64,000 nucleotides of DNA from an uncultured Lachnospiraceae bacterium (GTDB lineage: Bacteria; Bacillota; Clostridia; Lachnospirales; Lachnospiraceae), in NCBI GenBank assembly GCA_934294885.1, contig CAKRAK010000010.1, forward strand, positions 25,368 through 89,367, written 5' to 3'. The notes below the pieces were generated by a model. The model saw only the letters and a list, made by a program, of their open reading frames with translations, was not told the DNA's origin and made no database searches. Shown in pieces: positions 1 through 8,925 of the stretch. Within the stretch, counting starts at the first letter, position 1, and each line of letters opens with the position of its first letter. The position numbers and the translations under genes were made by a program.

Positions 1-56
1 CTGAATTGGAAGACGTGCTGAATAAGGCAATTACTGCTTTCAAAGCACAGCGATAA
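1..56 (+). CDS. atpA: ATP synthase subunit alpha, C-terminal tail (partial)
   Basis: The window opens inside a reading frame whose last 17 codons give ELEDVLNKAITAFKAQR followed by TAA. This helical, acidic-then-basic tail fits the end of the F1 alpha subunit, and the next genes are gamma, beta and epsilon in the standard order. Only the tail is visible, so the call depends mainly on gene order. Confidence 0.8.
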   Translation, partial: ELEDVLNKAITAFKAQR

Positions 57-73
57 GAAAGAGGTGAAGTGTC

Positions 74-937
74 TTGGCATCTATGAGAGATATTAAAAGG
101 CGGAAGGAAAGTGTTGCCAGTACCGGACAGATTACCAAGGCAATGAAATTGGTTTCTACCGTCAAGCTTCAGAAAGCAAAAACCAGGGCAGAAAGTAATA
201 AGCCATATTTCACATTATTATACGAGACGATGTGTTCAACATTGGCTCGCAGTGGTGGAATACAACACAGATACCTGACTGCAGGGGAATCGGATCGTAA
301 GGCAGTCATTGCCATTACATCAAACCGTGGACTTGCAGGAGGATATAACAGCAATATTGTAAAAGAGATTGCAAAAGAGTTTGATCCGGAAAAGACAGAT
401 GTGTATGCATTAGGAAAAAAAGGCTTGGAAGGACTTGCAAGAAAAGGCTACAATATTGTTGAAGATTATTCGGAGGTAATGAACGAACCCCTGTATTCCG
501 ATGCCATTCATATTGGCAAGAATGTGCTTGCGGCATATGAAAGCGGAACAGTGGGAGAGATATATCTTGCATATACCAATTTTAAAAATACGGTAGTGCA
601 GGAGCCGGTTTTAATTAAGTTATTACCGATTGATGTTGATGAGCTTATGAAGGATTCGGATATAGAGGTTGATACATTAACTCTGATGAATTATGAGCCG
701 GAAGCAGATGAAGCTCTGGATATGATTATTCCAAAATATATGAATAACATTTTGTATGGTGCATTTGTGGAAGCTGTAGCCAGTGAAAATGGTGCCCGTA
801 TGCAGGCAATGGACTCTGCTACGAAGAATGCAGATGATATGATTGCCGATTTGTCATTAAAATACAATCGTGCACGTCAAAGCTCTATTACACAGGAGCT
901 TACGGAAATTATTGCCGGTGCAGAGGCGATTTCTTAG
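74..937 (+). CDS. atpG: F1 ATP synthase subunit gamma
   Basis: Central rotor shaft of the F1 sector, coupling proton flow through Fo to catalysis in the alpha/beta ring. The 287-residue product has the usual length, an N-terminal helix starting MRDIKRRKESV with ITKAMKLVS, and the conserved C-terminal helix ending ITQELTEIIAGAEA; these two ends form the coiled coil. The start is probably TTG at 74, with GAGGTG at 61-66 seven bases upstream; an ATG three codons later (83) is the alternative. It follows atpA by 17 bases and precedes atpD by 81 bases in one operon. Confidence 0.97.
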   Translation: MASMRDIKRRKESVASTGQITKAMKLVSTVKLQKAKTRAESNKPYFTLLYETMCSTLARSGGIQHRYLTAGESDRKAVIAITSNRGLAGGYNSNIVKEIAKEFDPEKTDVYALGKKGLEGLARKGYNIVEDYSEVMNEPLYSDAIHIGKNVLAAYESGTVGEIYLAYTNFKNTVVQEPVLIKLLPIDVDELMKDSDIEVDTLTLMNYEPEADEALDMIIPKYMNNILYGAFVEAVASENGARMQAMDSATKNADDMIADLSLKYNRARQSSITQELTEIIAGAEAIS

Positions 938-1018
938 TGATTGCAGCATTGATATAATTTAAACGCGGTTAGGATCAGGCAAATGCCTGGAATTCAATAA
1001 AAATGAGGAGATAGATAT

Positions 1019-2410
1019 ATGGCAGAAATGAATGTCGGTAAAATCACCCAGGTAATTAGTGCCGTATTGGATATTAAATTCAGTGAAGGGAAGCTTCCTG
1101 AAATTAATGAAGCAGTAAAGATTACTACAAAAGACGGTAGTGTATTAACTGCAGAGGTTGCACAGCATTTAGGTGATGATACTGTGAAATGTATTGCCAT
1201 GGGACCAACGGATGGTTTGGTTCGTGGAATGGAGGCTGTCGCTACCGGAGCTCCGATTATGGTTCCGGTTGGTGAGAATACATTAGGTCGTATGTTTAAT
1301 GTATTAGGAGAGCCGATTGATAATAAGCCGGCACCGGAGACAAAGGAGCATTTTCCGATTCATAGAAAAGCTCCGGCTTTCTCAGAGCAGGCAACAGAAA
1401 CTGAAATTTTGGAAACCGGTATTAAGGTCGTTGATTTGCTTTGCCCTTATCAGAAGGGTGGTAAGATTGGTCTGTTTGGTGGTGCCGGTGTAGGTAAAAC
1501 CGTACTGATTCAGGAGTTGATTCGTAATATCGCTACAGAGCATGGTGGATATTCCGTATTTACCGGTGTAGGTGAGCGTACAAGAGAGGGTAATGACCTT
1601 TACTATGAAATGACAGAATCAGGTGTTATTAATAAAACAACCATGGTATTCGGTCAGATGAATGAACCGCCGGGAGCCCGTATGAGAGTTGGTCTTACAG
1701 GACTTACCATGGCGGAGTATTTCCGTGATCAGGGTGGTAAGGATGTGTTATTATTCATTGATAATATTTTCCGTTTTACACAGGCCGGTTCGGAAGTATC
1801 TGCGTTGCTTGGCCGTGTTCCATCGGCTGTAGGTTATCAGCCAACCCTTCAGACAGAGATGGGTGCTTTACAGGAACGTATTACTTCAACAAAGAATGGT
1901 TCCATTACATCGGTTCAGGCTGTATATGTACCTGCCGATGACTTAACTGACCCGGCTCCGGCAACAACCTTTGCCCATTTGGATGCGACTACGGTACTTT
2001 CCCGTGCTATCGTAGAACAGGGTATTTATCCTGCGGTAGATCCGTTGGAGTCTACATCAAGAATTCTGGATCCGAAGGTAGTAGGTGAGGAGCACTATAA
2101 GGTTGCCCGTGGTGTACAGGAGATTTTACAGAAATATAAAGAGCTGCAGGATATTATTGCAATTCTTGGTATGGATGAATTGTCAGAAGAGGATAAGATC
2201 GTTGTATCCCGTGCAAGAAAAATCCAGCGTTTTCTGTCTCAGCCGTTCCACGTTGCAGAGCAGTTTACCGGTACAGAGGGTAAATATGTTCCGATTGCAG
2301 AGACAATCCGTGGCTTTAAAGAGATTATCGAAGGTAAGCATGATAACGTTCCGGAGGGTTATTTCCTGAATGCCGGTACCATTGATGATGTGCTTTCCAG
2401 AGTAAAATAA
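1019..2410 (+). CDS. atpD: F1 ATP synthase subunit beta (catalytic)
   Basis: Catalytic subunit of F1 that makes or hydrolyses ATP. The 463-residue product has the P-loop GGAGVGKT near residues 154-161, the GERTREGNDLY segment, the Walker B strand in VLLFIDNIFRFTQ, and the ATPase signature PAVDPLESTS. Length and motif order are normal. The ATG at 1019 follows GAGGAG at 1003-1008. It sits between gamma and epsilon, with only 9 bases to atpC, so translation is probably coupled. Nothing appears damaged or unusual. Confidence 0.99.
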   Translation: MAEMNVGKITQVISAVLDIKFSEGKLPEINEAVKITTKDGSVLTAEVAQHLGDDTVKCIAMGPTDGLVRGMEAVATGAPIMVPVGENTLGRMFNVLGEPIDNKPAPETKEHFPIHRKAPAFSEQATETEILETGIKVVDLLCPYQKGGKIGLFGGAGVGKTVLIQELIRNIATEHGGYSVFTGVGERTREGNDLYYEMTESGVINKTTMVFGQMNEPPGARMRVGLTGLTMAEYFRDQGGKDVLLFIDNIFRFTQAGSEVSALLGRVPSAVGYQPTLQTEMGALQERITSTKNGSITSVQAVYVPADDLTDPAPATTFAHLDATTVLSRAIVEQGIYPAVDPLESTSRILDPKVVGEEHYKVARGVQEILQKYKELQDIIAILGMDELSEEDKIVVSRARKIQRFLSQPFHVAEQFTGTEGKYVPIAETIRGFKEIIEGKHDNVPEGYFLNAGTIDDVLSRVK

Positions 2411-2419
2411 AAGGAGAGA

Positions 2420-2824
2420 ATGCCCATGGCAGATAGTATGAAATTAGAAGTGGTTGCCCCGGAGCGTATTTTCTATGAGGGAGATGTAACTTTTTTGGAG
2501 TTTACAACCACCGAAGGAAATATGGGTGTTTATCCAGATCATGTACCGCTGACCGCAATTATTGCACCGGGTGTTCTACGGATTCATGAAAATGAGGAGG
2601 TAAAGGAAGCTGCACTGATGTCAGGATTTATCCAGATTTTAAAGGATAAGGTTACTATATTGGCAGAAAGTGTGGAATGGCCTCATGAAATTGATGCAAA
2701 TCGTGCAAAGGAAGCTGAGGTTCGTGCCAGACGCCGAATCAGTGAAGACGGCAAGTGGGATTTGGATCGTGCTGAATTGGCACTGAAGCGTGCAATGATA
2801 CGTCAGAGTCTGACGAAAATGTAA
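2420..2824 (+). CDS. atpC: F1 ATP synthase subunit epsilon
   Basis: Small regulatory subunit attached to the foot of gamma. The 134 residues give an N-terminal beta-sandwich domain (about 1-85, with FLEFTTTEGNMGVYPDHVPL) and a charged C-terminal helical arm rich in Arg/Ala (about 90-134). Length is normal. Two in-frame starts are possible: ATG at 2420 or ATG at 2426; AAGGAG at 2410-2415 suits either. It is the last gene of the operon, followed by a strong terminator at 2850-2890. Confidence 0.97.
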   Translation: MPMADSMKLEVVAPERIFYEGDVTFLEFTTTEGNMGVYPDHVPLTAIIAPGVLRIHENEEVKEAALMSGFIQILKDKVTILAESVEWPHEIDANRAKEAEVRARRRISEDGKWDLDRAELALKRAMIRQSLTKM

Positions 2825-2849
2825 AAAAGGCTGTAAAACAGCTTTGAAT

Positions 2850-2890
2850 AAAGCATCTGTTTATGTATGTGAGCAGATGCTTTGTTTTTT
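2850..2890 (+). terminator. Rho-independent terminator of the atp operon
   Basis: AAAGCATCTG pairs with CAGATGCTTT across a loop of about 14 bases and is followed by GTTTTTT. It lies 26 bases after the atpC stop. Confidence 0.9.
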
Positions 2891-2925
2891 GTATTCAAAT
2901 TATGAAAGATAAAATACATTTTTAT

Positions 2926-2954
2926 TTGTATCTGAAAAACGCAGATGGTATAAT
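2926..2954 (+). promoter_or_regulatory. Sigma-A type promoter upstream of the 3035 gene
   Basis: TTGTAT at 2926-2931, a 17-base spacer, then a perfect TATAAT at 2949-2954. It lies between the atp terminator and the start codon at 3035, leaving a leader of about 70 bases. Confidence 0.7.
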
Positions 2955-3034
2955 ACAGATTATGGTTCATATTGTAAGATTTTTAGAATCCGAAAATATT
3001 TAATTAAAATTGGCATAAAAAAGGAGGAAAAATT

Positions 3035-3442
3035 ATGGCTTGTTTTATTGCTCCGGTTGCAGAAGCAATTGTCACAACAATGATTGGAAAGGCTGTAAAA
3101 GAAAAAGAGAAGGCGCTTTCCATTGATACAGAGAAGGTTCAGATTGAGGAGAAAAAGATTCCGTTATCAAGGAAGATTTCATGGTTAAATACGATGCTGT
3201 GGGGTGGTTCCGGTTTACTTGCTTTTGAACATTTGTGGCATGGAGAGATTACACCGTTTTTCCCATTTTTAACAGCAATGAGCAACAAAGAGGATGCATT
3301 TGCCATGCTTCATGAGATATCTACCGTTGGTGTTTCCATGGCAGTACTGGTAACTGCTGTATGGGGTATTATGTGTTTTGTGGTTCACTCCATGGAAAGG
3401 TCTGCAAAAGAAGAGACTGTTTTAGAGAATACCGGTAAGTAG
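3035..3442 (+). CDS. Small membrane protein of unknown function
   Basis: I do not recognise a characterised family. The 135-residue product has a weakly hydrophobic N-terminus (MACFIAPVAEAIVTTMIGKA), a charged Lys/Glu linker (about 22-45), and two likely membrane helices (about 50-70 and 98-120) with a short extracytoplasmic loop containing HEISTVG. A good AAGGAGG Shine-Dalgarno precedes the ATG. It is followed 13 bases later by a second small membrane protein, so the two are probably co-transcribed and may act together. No signs of transfer. Confidence 0.8.
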   Translation: MACFIAPVAEAIVTTMIGKAVKEKEKALSIDTEKVQIEEKKIPLSRKISWLNTMLWGGSGLLAFEHLWHGEITPFFPFLTAMSNKEDAFAMLHEISTVGVSMAVLVTAVWGIMCFVVHSMERSAKEETVLENTGK

Positions 3443-3455
3443 AGGGAAGTAAATT

Positions 3456-3758
3456 ATGACTTTATTGATTTCAATTTTTGCAGCCTGTACCGCTACAATC
3501 GTATGGTATAACAAGGATGCAGCTAATATAATGAGAGTTGGTACATTAGCATTAATTTACTGGGGAGCATCCCTTATGTGGATGATCGATGCTGTTTTTG
3601 AGTTTGCAAAGTTGAAAGCCGCCTATTTTTCCCCGTCATTTTCTGACACGGTAAATGATGCCTTTTTGGGACTATCCGTAGTTGCCCTTGGTCTGGTAAT
3701 CTGGATTATCATGATAATGGTTAAGGATCCTAAGGGTGTATGGAAAAATAATAAATAA
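3456..3758 (+). CDS. Small three-helix membrane protein of unknown function
   Basis: The 100-residue product is almost entirely hydrophobic, with likely membrane helices at about 1-18, 26-50 and 65-90 and a short basic tail ending WKNNK. I do not recognise a function. The ATG at 3456 follows AGAGGGAAG and lies 13 bases after the stop of the preceding membrane-protein gene; a terminator follows directly. The pair therefore looks like a self-contained two-gene operon. Confidence 0.78.
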   Translation: MTLLISIFAACTATIVWYNKDAANIMRVGTLALIYWGASLMWMIDAVFEFAKLKAAYFSPSFSDTVNDAFLGLSVVALGLVIWIIMIMVKDPKGVWKNNK

Positions 3759-3762
3759 TAAG

Positions 3763-3803
3763 AAGCCAAATGGTGATGCGTATGTTGCCATTTGGCTTTT
3801 TTG
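3763..3803 (+). terminator. Rho-independent terminator
   Basis: AAGCCAAATGG pairs with CCATTTGGCTT over a 14-base loop, followed by TTTT. It closes the two-gene membrane operon. Confidence 0.9.
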
Positions 3804-3882
3804 TTGAATGGATATACAAAGGATACAAGTCTGTGATACGATTGGAACATAAGATCTTATAAAAAATTGTTAGGGGGAAAAG

Positions 3883-4575
3883 ATGTCATATCAGGTTTTA
3901 TTAGTGGAGGATGATCCACAAATCCGGGAAGTAATCGAAGATTTCTTTACCGGAAAGGATGATAACAAAATACATATTATATCCGCAAAGGATGGAAGGG
4001 AAGGCCTGGATTATATGTATGAACAGGAATATGATCTGGTGCTTTTAGATATTATGCTTCCGGGAGTGGATGGATTTCAGCTTTGTGGGGAGCTGCGGGG
4101 AATGAGCAGCTGTCCCATTATATTCCTGACGGCAAAGGCGCAGGAATCCGATGTGTTATATGGTTATTCTCTTGGCTGTGACGATTATATTATAAAACCA
4201 TTTTCGTTGAATGAACTGTATGCAAAGGTAAATGCATTGTTAAAGCGTTCAAAGGGATTGGTGGGAACGGAAGAATTAAGCTGTGGTCAAATTTTGTTGA
4301 ATCCGGTTTCCCTGACTGTTAAGGTGCTGGAGGATGGAAAGGAGCAGCTCATCCAGCTGCCACCAAAAGAATATACCATTTTAAAATATCTGTTGGAGCA
4401 TAAAGATCAGGTTGTGGGTCGTGAACAGCTATTAGTCCGGATCTGGGGATATGATTATGATGGTTCCGACCGGGTTGTGGATAACCATATTAAAAAGCTA
4501 AGAAAAGCACTGGGAAAGGCAGGCGGTCAGATTAAGACTGTTGTAACAAAGGGATATAAAATAGCAGAGGAATAG
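3883..4575 (+). CDS. OmpR/PhoB-family response regulator
   Basis: Cytoplasmic DNA-binding response regulator. The 230 residues give a receiver domain (about 3-118) with the acidic pocket EDD at 9-11, phosphoacceptor Asp56 in LVLLDIMLPG, the Thr/Lys switch LTAK, and the YIIKPF lysine. A winged-helix DNA-binding domain (about 135-228) follows, with LPPKEYTILKYLL and the recognition-helix region RVVDNHIKKLRKAL. GGGGG upstream serves as Shine-Dalgarno. The histidine kinase gene starts 11 bases after its stop, so they are a cognate pair. The controlled genes cannot be told from this window. Confidence 0.95.
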   Translation: MSYQVLLVEDDPQIREVIEDFFTGKDDNKIHIISAKDGREGLDYMYEQEYDLVLLDIMLPGVDGFQLCGELRGMSSCPIIFLTAKAQESDVLYGYSLGCDDYIIKPFSLNELYAKVNALLKRSKGLVGTEELSCGQILLNPVSLTVKVLEDGKEQLIQLPPKEYTILKYLLEHKDQVVGREQLLVRIWGYDYDGSDRVVDNHIKKLRKALGKAGGQIKTVVTKGYKIAEE

Positions 4576-4586
4576 AGGTGGGAATT

Positions 4587-6257
4587 ATGAGGCAGGTAAG
4601 AAAACCACAGTTTGCAAAAATTTTTTTGCAACGTATATGGATCATGCTGGCAATAGTCGTTATCATATGCATCGGTTTGACGGCTGTTATGCAGCACTTT
4701 TATACCAATGAGCAGGCATGGGATTTTCAAAGCGAAGCAGAACAATTCAGTACATCGGTAACGGACAAATATGCTTCTTTGCAGTTAGAGGGAAAAACGG
4801 GACAGGAGTTAAAGGAAGCGTTTAAACAATATCTTCAATGGAGTGTAGATACTTCTTCTTTCGGAGGATCATCTGCTTATGCCGTGTACGATGTGGATGC
4901 AAAAGAGCTGTATGCAATGACCGGAAAAAATGTTTATCTCGTTTGTCATGAAATAAACGGATTGGAAGGCACATACCGGTACGATGGAAGGGATAGCAGT
5001 GCTTTTGATTCCTTGTATAAAAAAATGAGTGAAATTGAAGTGCAGGAATATGAAAAGGATTTTCCTTTTTCCAATGAACATTATGATTACGCAGTGGACA
5101 GTGTGTATGTATCGGATCATTTTACATTTATTCCGGGAAAGGTTCGTCTGGTCAAATATGACAATCTTACCAATGAAGAGCTGGAGACGATTTTAGAGGT
5201 AGAGGTTCAGGATGGCGATGTGCCGGGCTATACGTATGTAACGATAGATCGGAATACAGAGGAAAACCGTCGACCGGGTCTGCATCTCTTTGGTTTCAGG
5301 GAAAATGAGGCAAGGGATGATCTGGAGGCAATTATAGACGAAACGATTGCGGATGAAGAATCTGAATATTCCGATCTGGATTCAGAGTATAGGACAATGA
5401 CCTGGTCCGGTGAAGATGGAAAATATACCATTGCACTTCGAAATAATGAGGAAAATAACAACCTTGTGGTTGTTTCCTGCGGAGCCTATGATTTTTGGAA
5501 GTTAGAATGGCTTAAACTTATAAAAATCTACGCAATCCTGGCGGTTATCGGTATATTTCTTGCCATAGTCTGGGCAACTTATACTTATAAGATGAAAACC
5601 GGATATTATGAGCTTGACCGGTATCGAAAACGGACAACGGATATTTTAGCCCATGATCTGAAAACTCCGCTTATGGCAATTTCCGGATATACGGAAAACC
5701 TGGCCGATCAGACCCATCCGGAAAAAACAGAGTATTATTTGCAGTCCATTCAATCTAACGTGGATTATATGAATGAGCTGATTGAAAAGGTGCTGTCTCT
5801 TGGAAGAGTGGAGGAGGAAACTTGTGTAAAGTCTGAAGAAGTGAAAATAAGCAGGATTTTAGAAAAATTAGAGGAACAGTACGAGGATTTGTTAAGACAG
5901 CGGGAGCTGCATCTTGAGATTCAGGGGGATGGGGTTTTACAGACGGATGAGCTTTTATTTACGCAGATTCTGGATAATCTTTTAAGTAATGCAGTAAAAT
6001 ATGCTCTTTCCGGTACGGTAATAGATATTGATGTAAACCCGGAAAAAATGACTGTACGAAATTACATGGAGCGGGAAATCACAACAGACCCGGAGAAGCT
6101 GTTGCAGCCTTTTGTAAAGGGGGATGAAAGCAGAACCGGAACGACAGGTACCGGTCTGGGGCTTACCATTGTCAGTTATATCGCTCAATTATTGGGATAT
6201 CAGATCCATCTATCCTTAAAGGAAAATGAATTTATTGCAGAGGTAATCTTTCAGTAA
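4587..6257 (+). CDS. Membrane sensor histidine kinase
   Basis: Partner of the preceding response regulator. It has an N-terminal membrane helix (about 8-32), a large acidic extracytoplasmic sensor domain of about 275 residues, and a second helix (about 311-333). The HisKA dimerisation domain carries phospho-acceptor His356 in AHDLKTPLMAISGY; the HATPase domain has the N box DNLLSNAVKYA (about 462) and the G box GTGLGLTIV. A GTG at 4578 is possible, but ATG at 4587 is better spaced from GAGGTGGG. The sensor domain resembles nothing I can name, so the signal is unknown. Confidence 0.93.
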   Translation: MRQVRKPQFAKIFLQRIWIMLAIVVIICIGLTAVMQHFYTNEQAWDFQSEAEQFSTSVTDKYASLQLEGKTGQELKEAFKQYLQWSVDTSSFGGSSAYAVYDVDAKELYAMTGKNVYLVCHEINGLEGTYRYDGRDSSAFDSLYKKMSEIEVQEYEKDFPFSNEHYDYAVDSVYVSDHFTFIPGKVRLVKYDNLTNEELETILEVEVQDGDVPGYTYVTIDRNTEENRRPGLHLFGFRENEARDDLEAIIDETIADEESEYSDLDSEYRTMTWSGEDGKYTIALRNNEENNNLVVVSCGAYDFWKLEWLKLIKIYAILAVIGIFLAIVWATYTYKMKTGYYELDRYRKRTTDILAHDLKTPLMAISGYTENLADQTHPEKTEYYLQSIQSNVDYMNELIEKVLSLGRVEEETCVKSEEVKISRILEKLEEQYEDLLRQRELHLEIQGDGVLQTDELLFTQILDNLLSNAVKYALSGTVIDIDVNPEKMTVRNYMEREITTDPEKLLQPFVKGDESRTGTTGTGLGLTIVSYIAQLLGYQIHLSLKENEFIAEVIFQ

Positions 6258-6262
6258 ATGGG

Positions 6263-6305
6263 AGGGAACGGCATCTTTCATCAGATGTTCGTTCCCTTTC
6301 GATAT
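6263..6305 (+). terminator. Terminator-like hairpin after the two-component operon
   Basis: AGGGAACG pairs with CGTTCCCT, with inner GCATC/GATGT pairing, followed by a broken T-rich run. The weak T-tract lowers confidence in its efficiency. Confidence 0.65.
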
Positions 6306-6316
6306 CTTTCTCTGTC

Positions 6317-6345
6317 TTGACATGCAAAAAAAACTGTGCTATATT
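6317..6345 (+). promoter_or_regulatory. Strong sigma-A promoter for the aldolase-like gene
   Basis: Perfect TTGACA at 6317-6322, a 17-base spacer, and TATATT at 6340-6345. This implies a leader of about 70 bases before the ATG at 6426. Confidence 0.85.
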
Positions 6346-6425
6346 AACAAAGTTGTTTGGCACTTTTAAGCGTTAAAGCGTTGAATCTCAAAAGTAAGAT
6401 AAGAAAGTAAGAGGAGTTGTTTGTT

Positions 6426-7400
6426 ATGAAAGAGATATCGAATTTAATGGGTTATCGAAAAGAAGTTAAGGTTTTGGATGCTACACTTCGTGATGGTGGA
6501 TTGGTAAATGATTTTTATTTTACAGATGAGTTTGTGAAAGATTTATATCGTACAAATATAAAAGCCGGTGTTGATTATATGGAGATGGGTTATCGTGCCG
6601 ATAAGACCATGTTTGATGTAGATAAATTTGGTAAATGGAAATTCTGTAATGACGATGATATCTGGAGCATTATTGAAGAAAAGGATCCTTCTTTGAAGTT
6701 ATCCATTATGGCAGATGTAGGACGATGCGATTACAAAAGTGATATTCAGGACAGAAGTAATTCTCCCATTGACTTGGTAAGAGTTGCAACTTATCTTCAT
6801 CAGATTCCGACAGCAATTGATATGATTGAGGATGCTGCAAAGAAAGGCTATGAAGTAACCTGTAACATTATGGCGATTTCCAATGCACAGGAGGGTGATC
6901 TTCGGGTTGCTTTAGAGGAGCTTGGAAAATCTCCGGTTGATGTATTTTATATTGTTGACAGCTTTGGTGCCATGTATCCGGAGCAGATTGCAAGACTTTC
7001 GGATCTCTACCTGAATATTGCGGCAAAATACGGAAAACAGGTTGGTATGCATGCCCATAACAATCAGCAGCTTGCTTTCGCAAATACGATAGAAGCCGTT
7101 GGAGATGGCGTAAACTGGTTAGACGGAACCTATTCAGGAATGGGACGAGGCGCCGGTAACTGTCAGATGGAATTGCTCCTTGGTTTCTTAAAGAATCCAA
7201 AGTACAAGGTATATCCGGCATTCCAGTTTATTGAAAAGCATATGGAGAAATTAAAAGAAGACGGTATTGTATGGGGATTTGATCTGCAGTATCTGATGAC
7301 CGGTTTACTGAATCAGCATCCAAGAGCCGCCATTACGTTCACAAATGAAAATCGTAAGGACTACGCAGAATTCTATAAAGAAATAGAAAGTCAGGAATAA
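6426..7400 (+). CDS. DRE-TIM aldolase / HMG-CoA lyase-like enzyme
   Basis: A single-domain TIM-barrel enzyme of the family that includes 4-hydroxy-2-oxovalerate aldolase and isopropylmalate synthase. The first strand carries the signature LDATLRDGG, and a metal-binding HAHNNQ motif occurs near residue 207; EMGYRAD and GAGNCQMELL are also typical of the aldolase branch. At 324 residues it lacks a C-terminal regulatory domain. The ATG at 6426 is preferred over TTG at 6417 because GAGGAG at 6411-6416 is nine bases upstream. It is a monocistronic gene with its own promoter and terminator. The substrate cannot be assigned. Confidence 0.85.
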   Translation: MKEISNLMGYRKEVKVLDATLRDGGLVNDFYFTDEFVKDLYRTNIKAGVDYMEMGYRADKTMFDVDKFGKWKFCNDDDIWSIIEEKDPSLKLSIMADVGRCDYKSDIQDRSNSPIDLVRVATYLHQIPTAIDMIEDAAKKGYEVTCNIMAISNAQEGDLRVALEELGKSPVDVFYIVDSFGAMYPEQIARLSDLYLNIAAKYGKQVGMHAHNNQQLAFANTIEAVGDGVNWLDGTYSGMGRGAGNCQMELLLGFLKNPKYKVYPAFQFIEKHMEKLKEDGIVWGFDLQYLMTGLLNQHPRAAITFTNENRKDYAEFYKEIESQE

Positions 7401-7404
7401 TATT

Positions 7405-7435
7405 TAAGGAGGGGAAAGGAACCCCTCCTTTTTTG
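7405..7435 (+). terminator. Rho-independent terminator
   Basis: AAGGAGGGG pairs with CCCCTCCTT over a six-base loop, followed by a T run. It ends the aldolase-like transcript. Confidence 0.92.
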
Positions 7436-7460
7436 TTAGGGTGACGAGGAAAATTGAAGC

Positions 7461-7489
7461 TTGACAGTATAGGGGGGCTATGTTATTTT
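7461..7489 (+). promoter_or_regulatory. Promoter of the BlaI/M56 operon
   Basis: TTGACA at 7461-7466, a 17-base spacer, and TATTTT at 7484-7489. The palindromic operator begins six bases downstream, so a bound repressor would cover the transcription start. Confidence 0.7.
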
Positions 7490-7494
7490 TAATT

Positions 7495-7512
7495 GGTAAC
7501 AATAATGTTACC
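7495..7512 (+). promoter_or_regulatory. Palindromic operator, probable BlaI-family binding site
   Basis: GGTAACAATAATGTTACC is an inverted repeat with seven-base arms around ATAA. It overlaps the expected start site of the operon whose first gene is a BlaI/MecI-type repressor. Autoregulation through such a dyad is typical of the family; that this is the actual site is inferred from position. Confidence 0.75.
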
Positions 7513-7535
7513 TAATACAAAAGGAGGAGGACGTT

Positions 7536-7922
7536 ATGGCACGAATATCGGATGCAGAGTGGGTGCTTTTGGATCTGCTTTGGAAGTATGGGGAGTTAAC
7601 AATCACTCAAATGGTAAATTTATTAGCGGAAACAAAAGGATGGAGTAAACATGCGATTATTTCCTTTTTGAATAAAATGGAATCAAAGAATCTGGTTTGC
7701 TGTCATCAGGAAGGGCGTGCAAAGCACTATTCCGCAGCCATAGAGCGGGAAGAGACCGTTGTCAGTGAATCTGTAAGCTTTATTGATAAAGTCTTTCATG
7801 GAAAATTGGGTCTTATGGTTTCCAATCTTGTGGAAAATGATAAGTTAAAGGATGAGGAGATTGACGAGCTGCTTCGTATATTGGAGGAGCGGAAGGGGAT
7901 AAATCCGGAGGACAAGGAATGA
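7536..7922 (+). CDS. BlaI/MecI/CopY-family transcriptional repressor
   Basis: A 128-residue dimeric winged-helix repressor. The N-terminal half has the family pattern ISDAEWVLLDLLWKYGELTITQM followed by a recognition helix in WSKHAIISFLNKMESKNLV and a wing around GRAKHYSAAI; the C-terminal half (about 70-125) is the dimerisation region that partner peptidases cleave. AAGGAGGAGG precedes the ATG. It overlaps the M56 peptidase gene by four bases (ATGA), the classic blaI-blaR arrangement. The dyad at 7495-7512 is its likely operator. Confidence 0.93.
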   Translation: MARISDAEWVLLDLLWKYGELTITQMVNLLAETKGWSKHAIISFLNKMESKNLVCCHQEGRAKHYSAAIEREETVVSESVSFIDKVFHGKLGLMVSNLVENDKLKDEEIDELLRILEERKGINPEDKE

Positions 7923-8920
7923 TGATATATGCTACACCATTTCGGAGAGCCTTTGATGCAGCAATACTGATCGTATTTATATTGCTGCTTCGTAAACTGT
8001 TTTTTAAGAAATTGAACCCTTCTGTACTGCGGATATCATGGGGTGTGGTTGCACTACGAATTCTGATTCCTGTTAAGCTTCCGTTGTTTCAAAGTATATA
8101 TACAAGACTGCACCTTACGGATTATGTGGATTATATAGAACAAAACATCGGAACCTGGACTATAGATGCATTGCTGGATATTGATTATGCAAGGGCAACG
8201 GGAGAGCCGGTTTCCAATTTGATGCTGATGAAGGGGAATGTTTTAAAATTTTCTGACCACTTTTTGATGGGGCATACGCTGTCGGATTTTTTTATCGGTA
8301 TCGGACAAGCCGGCTCCTTGATCTGTCTTTTGGTCTTTACGGTGCAAAACATTTTATTTTATGTGCATGTAAATCGTCATAGCAGCATTTACGGAATGAA
8401 GGATAATCTTCCGGTATATATCATAGACGATTACGGAGGTTCCTGCCTGACCGGAATCGCAAATCCTAAAATATACGTCAGTCAAAGGGCACTTACCAAT
8501 GTCAAATGGTGTCAGTGGATTGTAAAGCATGAGTTGGGACACTATCAGTCCAAAGATAACTGGTATGGTTTGATTTCCAATATTTGCCTTATATTGCAAT
8601 GGTATAATCCCTTTGTATGGTATGGGGCAAGGGCTGCTGCCGAGGACTGTGAGGTGGCATGTGATTACCGCATTTTACGAGGGGCTGATAAAAAAGAATG
8701 TATAGAATACGGGAAATGCCTGATTGGGATGGCAACCGGTGGTTCCGAAAAATATTTACATTCTGCGGCAACGGTATCCCATATGGGAAAGGGTTCTTTG
8801 AAAAGAAGAATTGTTCAGATTGCATGTCATATGGATGGTTCATCAGGAAATCCGGCAGGCAGCTATTGGTTTCTTTTTTCGGTACTTGGCTTATTTCTAC
8901 TTTGTATCATGGGAGGATAA
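7919..8920 (+). CDS. M56-family membrane metallopeptidase (BlaR1-like, without a sensor domain)
   Basis: Integral membrane peptidase paired with the BlaI-type repressor; in this family, activation leads to repressor cleavage. The 333 residues carry several membrane helices and the zinc-binding HELGH motif (His204-Glu205) on the cytoplasmic loop, followed by the EDCEVACDYRIL helix with a further acidic ligand. It ends at a final membrane helix (LFSVLGLFLLCIM) and lacks the penicillin-binding sensor domain of BlaR1. It may sense something else directly, or through the membrane proteins encoded downstream. It starts in the ATGA overlap. Confidence 0.88.
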   Translation: MMIYATPFRRAFDAAILIVFILLLRKLFFKKLNPSVLRISWGVVALRILIPVKLPLFQSIYTRLHLTDYVDYIEQNIGTWTIDALLDIDYARATGEPVSNLMLMKGNVLKFSDHFLMGHTLSDFFIGIGQAGSLICLLVFTVQNILFYVHVNRHSSIYGMKDNLPVYIIDDYGGSCLTGIANPKIYVSQRALTNVKWCQWIVKHELGHYQSKDNWYGLISNICLILQWYNPFVWYGARAAAEDCEVACDYRILRGADKKECIEYGKCLIGMATGGSEKYLHSAATVSHMGKGSLKRRIVQIACHMDGSSGNPAGSYWFLFSVLGLFLLCIMGG

Positions 8921-8925
8921 TCTGT

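Noticed and set aside
6360..6400. AAGCGTTAAAGCG near 6370 as another copy of the repeat element
   Set aside because: Only a short resemblance to the flank of copy 2; the core (GCAGGCTCTTGTAGCAC) and paired stems are missing.
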